Assembly: GCF_024722015.1 (NCBI RefSeq)
Contig: NZ_JANQBD010000028.1
Location: forward strand, 1-64,000
Source of the DNA: Paenibacillus radicis (ex Xue et al. 2023)
GTDB lineage: Bacteria > Bacillota > Bacilli > Paenibacillales > NBRC-103111
Length of the DNA stretch: 64,000 nucleotides
Direction of reading: 5' to 3'
Within the stretch, counting starts at the first letter, position 1, and every line of letters begins with the position of its first letter. The notes beneath the pieces are model-generated. The model made no database searches. It worked only from the letters and a program-made list of their open reading frames with translations, and had not been told where the DNA came from. A program made the translations under genes and the position numbers. Below are positions 51,012-60,018 of the stretch, in pieces.

Positions 51012-51864
51012 GTGATAGATCCTCCTTCATCAGTTCGTGATACTGTATGAAGAGGAGGAGTACTAGGTGAATGTCCTTGTTTATATATTATTCTGAATAT
51101 GAGCGTGTGTTGAGTTTGGGAAATTACATTAATTTTGAATATTTATAAGGGCTCAACCTCAAAATCAGTGCTTGTCCCTTCTCCGACCATCACTCCGCAT
51201 ACAATCCTGCGAATATGCAGTTATTTTCCTACCGAAACTGCTGTAGAGAGAACAAAACTGCAAAAGTACATCAATTTTCATGTGATTCGGTCCGGTATTA
51301 GCTAAGAATGGAAAAAAAGATGTACATTTGCATGAATTCAAGGATACTACGATTAACCGGCTAAAAGAATGTATAATTGCAGGTTTTTGGGTAGGCAACG
51401 GCTTCGAATCGAATGATATCTTGTGCTTGCTGCCATTGTCGTTCTTAGAGGGTCATATCTGATTGTATAGGTCTTTGGATGCGGTTTTTATATGTCTGGA
51501 TGAGGTTGGATCGACCGCCATGCAATGCCGAAACGCGCATCCGGGATTTGCAATATTGGTAATTATTTACAACTAGATTGTCCTTATATGTTAAATATTT
51601 ATAAAATCTGTCGAATATACAGTTTTTTTGTTGAACAAAAAGTCGAAAATAGAGTAAATTTATGCTTAAGATGTATATTTGTTAGTCTTTGTTTAGTCTT
51701 TGTTTAGTGCAAAGTCTTTATAATGGCTGTAAGACCGCTCCTGCTGCTTGAATGACTGAAGGATATTAGTGCCTTTTTGAAGCACAGAAATCATAGGTCT
51801 TAAGTGCCATGTTATCTTGGCTGCAAAATTTCATTCCGTGGCAATCCAAAGGAGGATTCGTAAT
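51012..51864. other. 853-base spacer before the S-layer gene
   Basis: No convincing gene. Holds the promoter region of the S-layer gene, including an 11-base direct repeat TTAGTCTTTGT (51682-51692 and 51693-51703) followed by a third partial TTAG. Small frames on either strand lack ribosome binding sites. Confidence 0.5.
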
Positions 51865-51957
51865 TTGCCGAATAATGCAAGTAGAGGAAAGGAAAGAGCT
51901 TCAGATGGTACATGGAAGCCCTTGTTTTGGTGTGCTTTGATAAACACCGAGAGCTAA
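51848..51957 (+). CDS. 30-codon leader ORF upstream of the S-layer gene
   Basis: A perfect AAAGGAGG (51848-51855) lies 9 bases before TTG (51865-51867), opening a 30-residue frame (coding 51865-51957) that reads MPNNASRGKERASDGTWK then PLFWCALINTES. It stops 22 bases before the S-layer start. It may be a leader peptide for translational coupling or attenuation, or a regulatory small protein. The strong ribosome binding site is the main evidence. Confidence 0.5.
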
Positions 51958-51979
51958 TACATATTTATTGGAGGTAAAC

Positions 51980-54900
51980 ATGTTTAGAAATGAGAGAGTT
52001 AAACTTGCAGCAATTGTCCTTATATTATGTATGATATCAACCTTATTTGGTGATTTTAAGGTCGCTTCTGCGGCCACTACCAATATATTAAAGAAAGCCT
52101 ACATTACAAGCTATAGTACCGGCAAGGTTGATGTGGTAGATCTGGAAAACGGTACGGTGGAGTTGGGCAAAATTACGGTGGGGGTTCAACCCAATAGTGC
52201 AGCGTTCAACCCGAATGGCACTCAGGTTTTTGTAACCAATCGGTCCAGTGGCACTGTATCGGTTATAGATCCGGCTACCGATACGGTGATCCGTACAATA
52301 ACAGTGGGTGCACAGCCTCACGGGGTAGCTTTTAACTCGGATGGCAGCAAAGCTTATGTAGCTAACAGGAATGGCAATACTCTCTCAGTAATCAATACTG
52401 CAACGCTTGCTGTTACTGGTACAATAACTGTATTAGCAAATCCTATAGCAATGGTAACAGTAGGCCAGAAGCTGTTTCTGACACAGCAAACCGCCAACCA
52501 AGTAGCAGTCATTGATCTTACAAACGATACCGTTTCTAGTCAGATTACGGTAGGTGTTGGACCGTATGGCCTTTCGGTCAATCCCAATGGTACCAAGATT
52601 TACGTAGCCAATCAGTCAGGAAATTCAGTTTCAGTAATCAAAGTCGCAGACAACACTGTGGAAGCAACTATAACAGTCGGCACATTACCTACTGCTACTG
52701 AGGTCTCTCCCGACGGGAGCCGGGTTTATGTGGCGAATAGCGGTTCTAGCACGGCTTCTGTTATTAATACTACTAATAATACAGTGGTAAGTACCATCTC
52801 CGTAGGCACTAACCCCTACGTCATTGGTATATCTGCAGATGGCACACGAGCCTTTACGGTCAATTATACTAGTAACAATATGAGCGTAATCAGAACTTCC
52901 GATAACACGGTAATTCAGACAATAGCTTTAAGCCCTGGTCCCTTTATGGTGGGCACCTTCATGGTTTCTACGGCTGTGGCCACTAACCCGGCTCAACAGC
53001 AAGTGGTTGCTCCAACAGCGAGCCCAGCCTCCGGTATGGTGGCAGCAGGCACGACAGTAGTCTTATCCACGCCGACCCCGGATGCGGAGATTTACTACAC
53101 GATTGACGGAACCACGCCGACCGTCGGCAGTACGTTGTATAGTACGCCAATCAGCGTGACGAGTACGACAACGATTAAGGCAATTGCTGTGAAATCAGGA
53201 ATGACCGATAGCTCGATAATGAGCGCAAGCTACACGGTTAATGTAAATACCCCTCCAACAGTAAGCAGCATTGTATATCAAAGCGTTAAAGTAAACGGAG
53301 TCCTTGGCCCCCTGGCGTTCACCGTATCCGATGCGGAAACGAGTGCAGGAAGCTTGACGGTTACAGCAGCTACGTACAACTCAACACTCATACCCCTGGG
53401 AAATATTAGTTTGGGTGGCAGCGGCGGGAATCGTACGGTAACTCTTACACCGGCCCAAGGCCAAACGGGAACAACGTCTATTTGGTTGACTGTAACCGAT
53501 GCTAACGGTTTATCGGCAAGTACAGGATTTCAGGTTACGGTAGTGGCATCAAGCAACGCAGACTTAAAAGCAATGGCAATAAGTGCAGGAAGCTTAAGTC
53601 CAGCGTTTGTATCCAATACAACCGTGTATGCAGCAACTGTGCCCAACAGTACGCGCAGCTTGACAGTTACTGGAGCCGTGTACGACCCGGCGGCAACTAT
53701 TCGTGTCAATGGTGTTGTGACGGCAAGTGGAGCGGCTTCGTCGGAGCTTCCACTGAATATTGGAGCTAACGTGGTAACAGTTGGAGTTACTGCACAGGAT
53801 GGCACGACATTAAAAACATACACAATCAACGTAAATCGGTTACCTTCTAGTAACGCAGACTTAAAAGCAATGACAATAAGTGCAGGAAGCTTAAATCCAG
53901 CGTTTGTATCCAATACAACCACGTATACGGCAACTGTGCCCAACAGTACGCGCAGCTTGACAGTTACTGGAGCCGTGTACGACCCGGCGGCAACTATTCG
54001 TGTCAATGGTGTTGTGACGGCAGGTGGAGCGGCTTCGTCAGAGCTCCCACTGAATATTGGAGCAAACGTGGTGACCGTTGAAGTTACTGCACAGGATGGT
54101 ACGACATTAAAAACATACACAATCAACATGAATCGGTTACCTTCTAACAATGCAGACTTAAAAGCATTGACAATAAGTGCAGGAAGCTTAGATCCAGCGT
54201 TCGTATCCAATACAACTGCGTATACAGCAACTGTGCCCAACAGTACGCACAGCTTGACAGTCACTGGAGCCGTGTACGACCCGGCGGCAACTATTCGTGT
54301 CAATGGTGTTGTGACGGCAGGTGGAGCGGCTTCGTCGGAGCTTCCACTGAATATTGGAGCAAACGTGGTGACCGTTGAAGTTACTGCACAGGATGGCACG
54401 ACATTAAAAACATACACGATCAACGTAAATCGGTTACCTCAGCATTCGACAACATCCAGTGGCGGGAGTTCGGTATCTCAGTCGAACGGTGTGCAAATTG
54501 TTGTAGATGGTGTCGTACAAGATCAATCAGCTACAGCAAAGAATGACAAAATAGGGGATCAAAGTGTAACAATCATTTCCGTGGACAATGACAAAGTGAT
54601 CGCTCAACTGGAGAAAGAAGCGAATAAGCTGCTGTCGATTCCGGTTACAGGTAACGCAGATGTAGTTATCGGTGAATTGAACGGCAAGCTGGTGAAAGCA
54701 ATGGAAGGCAAACAGGCTGTGATTGAGGTCAAAACAGATCGTGCAACCTACACACTTCCGGCCTCGCAAATTAATGTCAGCAGTATTTCCGCTCAGTTGG
54801 GCAGTAATGTAAAGCTGGAAGATATCAAGATCAGTATTAAAATAGGTTCGTCTCTGCCGACGATAGCTGCAACTATAGAAAAATCAGCTGCCGGTGGAAA

Positions 54901-55738
54901 TATGACACTAGTGGGTAAGCCTATTGAATTTGAGGTTACAGCGACATGGGAGGGTAAATCGGTAACGGTTAACCAATTTCAGAGCTATGTTGAACGTCAG
55001 ATTACTCTACCGGCTGGAACCGGTGCTTCCCAGGCAACAACAGCTGTTGTACTGAATACAGATGGAACTCTAACCCATGTGCCAACCAAGCTGGTGACGA
55101 TCGATGGCAAAACGATTGCGGTCATTAACAGCTTAACCAACAGCAGCTACGCAGTTGTATTTAGTCCTAAAAAATTTGCAGATGTAGAAACTAGCTGGAG
55201 TCAACAAGACGTGAATGATATGGCGTCCAGACAAATTGTTCAGGGTGTAACCGATCAATCTTTCCAACCGGACAAAGCGATCACTCGTGCAGAGTTTGTA
55301 GCTATTATGGTTAGAGCTCTTGGATTGAAGCCGGGTGTAGGGGACAATGCTCCAAAGGATATTCAAGCATCCGATTGGTTTGCTGGTGTCGTACAAACGG
55401 GCGTGTCTTACAAATTAATCAGCGGTTATGAGGATGGGACCTTCCGTCCTAACCTGACGATTACGAGAAAAGAGGCGGCGGCTATCGTTGCACGTGCATT
55501 GACTCTTGTCAAGCTGAACAATGGATTGTCTGAAGAAGAAGTAACTAAGCAATTGGAATTTTTTACAGATGGCTCCAAGATTCCAGCCTGGGCTAAAAAA
55601 GATCTTGCAGTTGCTGTGAAGAATAATATTTTGCAAGGTGATAACGGACAAATTTCCGCAGACGACAATGTTACACGTGCTCAAACGGCAGCAATGCTAA
55701 GAAGATTGCTGCAGCAAGCAAATTTGATTAATAAGTAG
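51980..55738 (+). CDS. S-layer protein: YVTN beta-propeller, cadherin-like repeats, SLH anchor
   Basis: 1252 residues. Signal peptide 1-31; about seven YVTN/NHL-type repeats (about 38-330; 'VANRNGNTLSVINTATL'); a chitobiase C-terminal-like domain (about 345-415; IYYTIDGTTPTVGSTLYS); a beta-sandwich to about 520; three near-identical 99-residue cadherin-like domains (525-822); a unique region; and three SLH domains from about 1065, the last degenerate, that anchor it to the wall polymer. TTGGAGG lies 6 bases before the ATG. A leader ORF precedes it and a strong terminator follows. Probably abundant surface protein with adhesive or binding function. Confidence 0.88.
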   Translation: MFRNERVKLAAIVLILCMISTLFGDFKVASAATTNILKKAYITSYSTGKVDVVDLENGTVELGKITVGVQPNSAAFNPNGTQVFVTNRSSGTVSVIDPATDTVIRTITVGAQPHGVAFNSDGSKAYVANRNGNTLSVINTATLAVTGTITVLANPIAMVTVGQKLFLTQQTANQVAVIDLTNDTVSSQITVGVGPYGLSVNPNGTKIYVANQSGNSVSVIKVADNTVEATITVGTLPTATEVSPDGSRVYVANSGSSTASVINTTNNTVVSTISVGTNPYVIGISADGTRAFTVNYTSNNMSVIRTSDNTVIQTIALSPGPFMVGTFMVSTAVATNPAQQQVVAPTASPASGMVAAGTTVVLSTPTPDAEIYYTIDGTTPTVGSTLYSTPISVTSTTTIKAIAVKSGMTDSSIMSASYTVNVNTPPTVSSIVYQSVKVNGVLGPLAFTVSDAETSAGSLTVTAATYNSTLIPLGNISLGGSGGNRTVTLTPAQGQTGTTSIWLTVTDANGLSASTGFQVTVVASSNADLKAMAISAGSLSPAFVSNTTVYAATVPNSTRSLTVTGAVYDPAATIRVNGVVTASGAASSELPLNIGANVVTVGVTAQDGTTLKTYTINVNRLPSSNADLKAMTISAGSLNPAFVSNTTTYTATVPNSTRSLTVTGAVYDPAATIRVNGVVTAGGAASSELPLNIGANVVTVEVTAQDGTTLKTYTINMNRLPSNNADLKALTISAGSLDPAFVSNTTAYTATVPNSTHSLTVTGAVYDPAATIRVNGVVTAGGAASSELPLNIGANVVTVEVTAQDGTTLKTYTINVNRLPQHSTTSSGGSSVSQSNGVQIVVDGVVQDQSATAKNDKIGDQSVTIISVDNDKVIAQLEKEANKLLSIPVTGNADVVIGELNGKLVKAMEGKQAVIEVKTDRATYTLPASQINVSSISAQLGSNVKLEDIKISIKIGSSLPTIAATIEKSAAGGNMTLVGKPIEFEVTATWEGKSVTVNQFQSYVERQITLPAGTGASQATTAVVLNTDGTLTHVPTKLVTIDGKTIAVINSLTNSSYAVVFSPKKFADVETSWSQQDVNDMASRQIVQGVTDQSFQPDKAITRAEFVAIMVRALGLKPGVGDNAPKDIQASDWFAGVVQTGVSYKLISGYEDGTFRPNLTITRKEAAAIVARALTLVKLNNGLSEEEVTKQLEFFTDGSKIPAWAKKDLAVAVKNNILQGDNGQISADDNVTRAQTAAMLRRLLQQANLINK
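53555..54445 (+). repeat. Three 297-bp tandem repeats within the S-layer gene
   Basis: Units 53555-53851, 53852-54148 and 54149-54445, all exactly 99 codons, differing at scattered bases. Each encodes one cadherin-like beta-sandwich beginning NADLKA and ending TYTIN.NRLP. Confidence 0.9.
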
Positions 55739-55760
55739 GTTTATCCATACGTTAAGAAGA

Positions 55761-55800
55761 AAAAGGACCATTGCCAACTGACTGGCAATGGTCCTTTTTG
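55761..55800 (+). terminator. Strong terminator of the S-layer gene
   Basis: Arms 55761-55777 and 55784-55800 form a perfect 17-bp stem with a 6-base loop and a T run inside the right arm. Confidence 0.9.
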
Positions 55801-56054
55801 ACAGATAAGAATTTATATGTTTGGGGTGAGCGAAGCTTACCCCTTATTTAACACGCTGGATTGTTCTATACAGCTAAAGTGGGGATATCCTTTCTAAGTG
55901 ATAAGGAAGTATAAGTTTGAACCGGAGCTTGCCGATAGCCCTGAAGGATTTTGTACGGAGCTAAGAGTTCCGTTATTCCATCAGTCAACTCTAATCTAAG
56001 GAGATAGCGGAAGTGGGAATTCCGTTAAGCTGGCCGAATTGAGCATGTATGCAT

Positions 56055-56103
56055 AAAAACAGAGTGATAACGGAACTGGCGGTTCCGTTATCACTCTGTT
56101 TTT
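56055..56103. terminator. Perfect 22-bp hairpin of the GGAAC palindrome family
   Basis: Arms 56055-56076 and 56082-56103 are perfect reverse complements around the loop TGGCG, with A-run and T-run ends. It would form a very stable bidirectional terminator-like hairpin. Confidence 0.7.
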
Positions 56104-56411
56104 TGGGCTTTCCAGCTGATAAAGGAACTATTACTTCCGAAATGACCTTCACTTTCGTGGATTCAGTACTGGCGGGTTGTTTAGGGTAAGTGCAGATGTC
56201 TCTTCTTAAATGGAGATGGGGCTGGATGTACATGTACATCCATGGCTATGAGTAGCGGCTCGAAGACCGGGTTAGGGAAGTGAGGAAGCAGCGCAAAGCG
56301 GGGAGTAGAACAGAAGAGGGCATGGGTGTGGGATTGAGGAGTGTGAGCGTCCGCCCTGGTCTCCGGTGAATGCTCGGGTACGTAACCTACCTTCGAAGCT
56401 CGTGTTCTTCC

Positions 56412-56530
56412 CACCGCAAGCATTTCATTCAAGGAACACGACTTCAACAGCGACTGTAATCCCACACCATCTCTCCAAAGTGGACAAACGAAAATTGTTC
56501 ACCGAGGACGCCACAAGGCGCTTTTCTTAA
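56412..56530. repeat. Dispersed intergenic element, copy 2
   Basis: Aligns with 1-125. Upstream, TCGTGTTC (56399-56406) can pair with GAACACGA (56434-56441) to add a long-range stem. Ends with CGCC-ACAA-GGCG (56509-56520) and CTTTTC. Confidence 0.6.
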
Positions 56531-56620
56531 AATATCAGAACTTATATGTTTTCAGTGGAGCTGAACAATTCTGATATTGCAAGAAAAGCTACCGCTAAGA
56601 CACGAATGTCTCTTCATCGA

Positions 56621-56646
56621 AAGGGCTTCGAATAGAAGCTTTTCTT
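56621..56646 (+). terminator. Terminator-like hairpin
   Basis: A GCTTC/GAAGC stem with a 5-base loop at about 56625-56639, then TTTTCTT. No upstream gene is evident within 800 bases. Confidence 0.4.
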
Positions 56647-56783
56647 ATACTGCACGGTTACGGGGGCCTAAAAATAAAGCAGAATGAGGTGTGCTGATCG
56701 GTAAAGTCGGGGGCTAAAAGTATGCGTTCATAACCAGCGGAATGTCATTCCGTTATTTGTGACATGCCGCTGGAAAATCTTTT

Positions 56784-57413
56784 TTACAAAAATAATGCCT
56801 TAAAGGCTTGATAACCAAAATAAAACCCAAAACCGATCAGCGATACTCCGGCTAATGCTGAGATAAGCTTTATGATTTGACCGCTTCCATATTTATACAG
56901 CGTGCTCGCGATAGCTGCCATAATAATATCCCACAGGAAAATCCCCATAAATATACCCAAGCTATAGATGAATACATAACGCATGCCGTAGGACTCGACG
57001 GTTTGTGCCAGGATAGATCCGTAAATACCGAGCCAAAATAAAATATTAAGCGGATTGGACAGTGCCAGCAGAAAACCGGAGATAAAGGATTTGCCGGTAG
57101 ATTCTTCTTTAGTGGTTCGGGTGGCGTGTCCTTTGTTGATTTGCAGCAAGCTTTCGATTCCCGTATATACAAGAACAAAGAAACCAAAGGCCCAAAGGAA
57201 TGTTTTCATGAAAGGTGTATGGAGAAAATGAGCGAGACCCAAATAAATGAACAGCATGTAGATAACATCTGCTGCCATAGCGCCTAACCCTACGAGCCAT
57301 GCGTGAAGAAAGCCGTGTTTGATCCCTTTGTCCAGCTGTGCTGCGTTAACCGGCCCGATTGGAGCAGACAGCGATAAGCCTAAAATGATATAGGATATAA
57401 AAGTATTCATCAT
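56784..57413 (-). CDS. LysE family amino acid exporter
   Basis: 209 residues, six membrane helices. The LysE/RhtB signature is at the N terminus (GLSLSAPIGPVNAAQLDKGI) and the conserved ALSNPLNILFWLGIYG segment lies near 117-132. Exports amino acids or similar solutes; substrate unknown. GGAGGGCGAAG precedes the start. Single gene with a GGAAT palindrome on its 3' side. Confidence 0.88.
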   Translation of the reverse strand: MMNTFISYIILGLSLSAPIGPVNAAQLDKGIKHGFLHAWLVGLGAMAADVIYMLFIYLGLAHFLHTPFMKTFLWAFGFFVLVYTGIESLLQINKGHATRTTKEESTGKSFISGFLLALSNPLNILFWLGIYGSILAQTVESYGMRYVFIYSLGIFMGIFLWDIIMAAIASTLYKYGSGQIIKLISALAGVSLIGFGFYFGYQAFKALFL

Positions 57414-57562
57414 CTTCGCCCTCCGGTGAGTACTTGTACAAGGTATTGTATTCGGATGGAATGATGATTAGAATGATTGACCGCCGCGATAAGGATTGTT
57501 TCGATTCAGGATCAAATGGCTAAGTATTAGCGTAAGACAATCCCGAGAGGAGGGTTTTATTC

Positions 57563-57979
57563 ATGCCTTGGAAAAAGAACGATTACCCTGTTTCCATGAA
57601 AAACCTGGAGTCGCGCGTGAGAAGCAAAGCGATCGAAATTGCTAATGCTCTGTTGGACGAGGGCTATCAGGAAGGAAGAGCTATTGCGATTGCAATGGCT
57701 AAAGCAAAGGAATGGAATGACGACCATCCGCTGCATAGCTATAGTGGACACGATAACTCCGGTCCTATGCGGTATAAGGGGAGTCCCTTCAATTACCATG
57801 TCGTCCCTCATGGGGATGGATGGGCCGTGAAGGAGGAGGGCTCTGATTATGCACGGTTAAGTACAGATACGAAGGCGGAAGCCGTAGACAAAGCCCGGGA
57901 ATGGGCATCTGACGCTAACAAATGTGCAATTATTCATCGTAAAGACGGTACGGTAGAGACCTCACATAATTATTCATAG
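57563..57979 (+). CDS. DUF2188 protein with ChaB-like N terminus
   Basis: 138 residues. N-terminal ChaB-like helix pair (PWKKNDYPVSMKNLESRVRS, then KAIEIANALL and AIAIAMAKAKEW), then a DUF2188 domain (about 76-136; YHVVPHGDGWAVKEEGSDYA, CAIIHRKDGTVE). Small basic-acidic cytoplasmic protein, common in Bacillales, probably stress related but of unknown function. AGAGGAGGG before the start. Confidence 0.78.
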   Translation: MPWKKNDYPVSMKNLESRVRSKAIEIANALLDEGYQEGRAIAIAMAKAKEWNDDHPLHSYSGHDNSGPMRYKGSPFNYHVVPHGDGWAVKEEGSDYARLSTDTKAEAVDKAREWASDANKCAIIHRKDGTVETSHNYS

Positions 57980-58016
57980 TTGATTAGTGGTCGATTATAA
58001 CCATGGGTAAATAGAT

Positions 58017-58055
58017 AAAGGCTGGGCTCCATATGGAATCCGGCTTTTATTTATT
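58017..58055. terminator. Terminator after the DUF2188 gene
   Basis: AAAGGCTGGGCTCC and GGAATCCGGCTTTT pair around ATAT with one mismatch and three G-U pairs; followed by ATTTATTT. Confidence 0.6.
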
Positions 58056-58228
58056 TACACGGTACCAAATAAAAGTAGGCTGTTTTTGACCGCTGAAGGT
58101 ATTTACTTGGCGAGCTGTCGATTTATACAAGTAAAAGAGAAACACTTGTTTTACGAACACACATTCGTTATATTTAGATTGGTAAATTAATGTACTTATA
58201 CTACTAAAAGCAAAGGGTGTATTAAACC

Positions 58229-58981
58229 ATGCGGCTTGCTGTAATCTCAGATACACATGGCAATGCAATAGCTTTTGAAGCAGTAGTTAGTGATTTACGT
58301 CAACAAAGCCCCGATGCGATAGTGTTTTTGGGAGACTTGGTCATGCGCGGTCCTCAACCTGTGGAATGTTTGGATTTATTGCACTCACTGGATCCGCTTG
58401 TTTCCGTTAGAGGAAACCATGATAATTATTTTTCCCGGTACCGTGACGGTTCTGATTGGCTGCCCAAGAATGATAAAGATGCCATGAACCTGAGACAATT
58501 TATGTATAATAAAAAGCTTCTTTCAGCTGACGAACAACATTGGATAGGCCACTTACCGACAGAGTATGTTTTTAATATCGAGGATTTTCAAGCTGAATTG
58601 TACCATGCTTCGCCTCATTCACTCGGAACTATTATTTGGCCATGGGCGACAGAGGATGAGCTCGACTCCTTACACAAAGAGGATTCGACCCAGATGGTGC
58701 TATTTGGTCATATTCATCATGCTTTTACTCGAAATGCAAAGGGCAGGTTAATTGTAAATTGTGGCAGTATTGGTCTTCCCTTCGATGGAGATAACCGTGC
58801 AAGCTATTCTATTATTGACATTCACGGGAAGAACATATCGACGCAGATTCGTAGAGTTAGTTATGATATTGAGAAAGTAATTCGAATAGCCAAAGACCGG
58901 TCTATGCCGGATACAGAGCTTTTTGAACAGGCGGTTAGAAAGGCCGTATTTACTTATTCCTTCAACAAATCGGCCGTATAG
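58229..58981 (+). CDS. Metallophosphoesterase, YfcE/MJ0936-like
   Basis: 250 residues. Metal ligands Asp8 and His10 (SDTHGN), Asp36 (LGDLV), Asn63/His64 (RGNHDN), later histidines in FGHIHHAF and the GSIGLP segment. Acts as a two-metal phosphodiesterase or phosphatase; substrate unknown. Two serine hydrolase genes follow closely on the same strand (31 and 12 base gaps), so the three may be an operon. Confidence 0.88.
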   Translation: MRLAVISDTHGNAIAFEAVVSDLRQQSPDAIVFLGDLVMRGPQPVECLDLLHSLDPLVSVRGNHDNYFSRYRDGSDWLPKNDKDAMNLRQFMYNKKLLSADEQHWIGHLPTEYVFNIEDFQAELYHASPHSLGTIIWPWATEDELDSLHKEDSTQMVLFGHIHHAFTRNAKGRLIVNCGSIGLPFDGDNRASYSIIDIHGKNISTQIRRVSYDIEKVIRIAKDRSMPDTELFEQAVRKAVFTYSFNKSAV

Positions 58982-59011
58982 CCAAATTTACTTGGAACAG
59001 GAGAACACAAG

Positions 59012-60007
59012 GTGCGCTTGGAAAGCCAATTGAACGATTCTTTTAATGAGCTTAATCAATATGTTTTAGGGACAAAGAACCTGATCTCAGCTTCCGCTGC
59101 CTCGACTTTCGTTATTCAGAATGATTGTATCGTTAACGAGTGGTATGCTGGTCATCATGATAATACAGGAATCGGTCGACGGGTAGACGCGGAATCCCAG
59201 TTCAATATCGGATCGATCCGTAAAACTTACTTGGGTCTCGCTGTTAGTCTTGCCCTCCACGAAGGTAAAATAAGAGGTCTCGATGATTATGTTACGGACT
59301 ATTTGGATGACCTGGACGAAAATGTATTGGGTTCAACGACTATAAGACATTTGCTGACCCACACGCATGGCCTGCTGGGCCCGAATAAAAGAATTTTTCC
59401 GCCGGGAACGGATTGGAAATATAATAACGCAGGGGTAAATTTGCTTATTCGAATGATTCAAGTTGTATTTGATCAACCGCTTGCTGATGTAATGGAGGAA
59501 AGATTTTTCGTACCTTATGGATTTACAGAAACAGGCTGGAGAAAAGAGAACAATGAGAAGCTGGTGTGGCTTAACGATGCCTATATAGGAGATCAAGGCG
59601 ATGAAGCCAATCTATTTGTAAGCACACGTGAATTAGCTTATTGGGGATATTTGCATTTAACGAGAGGCCAGTCTACGGGGGAATCAATTATTCCTGGCTC
59701 CATATGGGAGCAATCGGTTTCAATCCTTACTCCCCCAGGCCTTGACGAGAGTTTACCCCGGAATGGATTCTTCTGGTGGGTACAGGATCAACCACGACCT
59801 GCTTCGGAGTTAGGAAGCCAGCTGCCCAAGGGCTCTTATCAATCGCTTGGTTTATATGGTAATACAGTGCTGGTCATACCTGAGTATAATGCTGTGGCGG
59901 TAAGAATGTTAAATCAAACTGAGCCTAATCCTTTGGAGTTTGATTATATTAAAGACATCCAAAGTTTTGGAGATTTAGTATGTAAGTGCATCTCGTCTCT
60001 TAAATAG
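59012..60007 (+). CDS. Class C beta-lactamase-like serine hydrolase (copy 1)
   Basis: 331 residues. SxxK motif S68-I-R-K71, YxN motif Y137-N-N139 and a C-terminal GLYGNT region replacing KTG. No signal peptide, so cytoplasmic. GTG start with CAGGAGAA about 8 bases upstream. Family members include esterases, D-aminopeptidases and peptidoglycan-modifying enzymes; the real substrate is open. Followed after 11 bases by a second, divergent serine hydrolase. Confidence 0.86.
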   Translation: MRLESQLNDSFNELNQYVLGTKNLISASAASTFVIQNDCIVNEWYAGHHDNTGIGRRVDAESQFNIGSIRKTYLGLAVSLALHEGKIRGLDDYVTDYLDDLDENVLGSTTIRHLLTHTHGLLGPNKRIFPPGTDWKYNNAGVNLLIRMIQVVFDQPLADVMEERFFVPYGFTETGWRKENNEKLVWLNDAYIGDQGDEANLFVSTRELAYWGYLHLTRGQSTGESIIPGSIWEQSVSILTPPGLDESLPRNGFFWWVQDQPRPASELGSQLPKGSYQSLGLYGNTVLVIPEYNAVAVRMLNQTEPNPLEFDYIKDIQSFGDLVCKCISSLK

Positions 60008-60018
60008 GAGGACTTAAA

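Larger units (their letters stand above)
55801..56783. repeat. 983-base repeat- and hairpin-rich spacer
   Basis: No gene. Contains at least four ACGGAAC/GTTCCGT-type palindromes (55955-55973, 56008-56024, 56055-56103, 56738-56752), the second copy of the window-start element (56412-56530) and a further hairpin at 56621-56646. Confidence 0.6.

Noticed and set aside
51012..51979. S-layer upstream region checked for known riboswitches (c-di-GMP, c-di-AMP, T-box)
   Set aside because: None of the conserved core motifs was found by eye.
53530..54423. Long (297-codon) minus-strand open frame opposite the S-layer repeats
   Set aside because: It is a composition and repeat shadow: its internal periodicity mirrors the three 297-bp coding repeats on the plus strand, and it has no ribosome binding site.
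53555..54445. Regular repeats considered as a CRISPR array
   Set aside because: Units are 297 bp, adjacent without spacers, in frame and encode protein domains.
56181..56465. 94-codon minus-strand frame overlapping the dispersed element
   Set aside because: It runs through repeat DNA, the corresponding frame is broken in the other copy, and it has no ribosome binding site.
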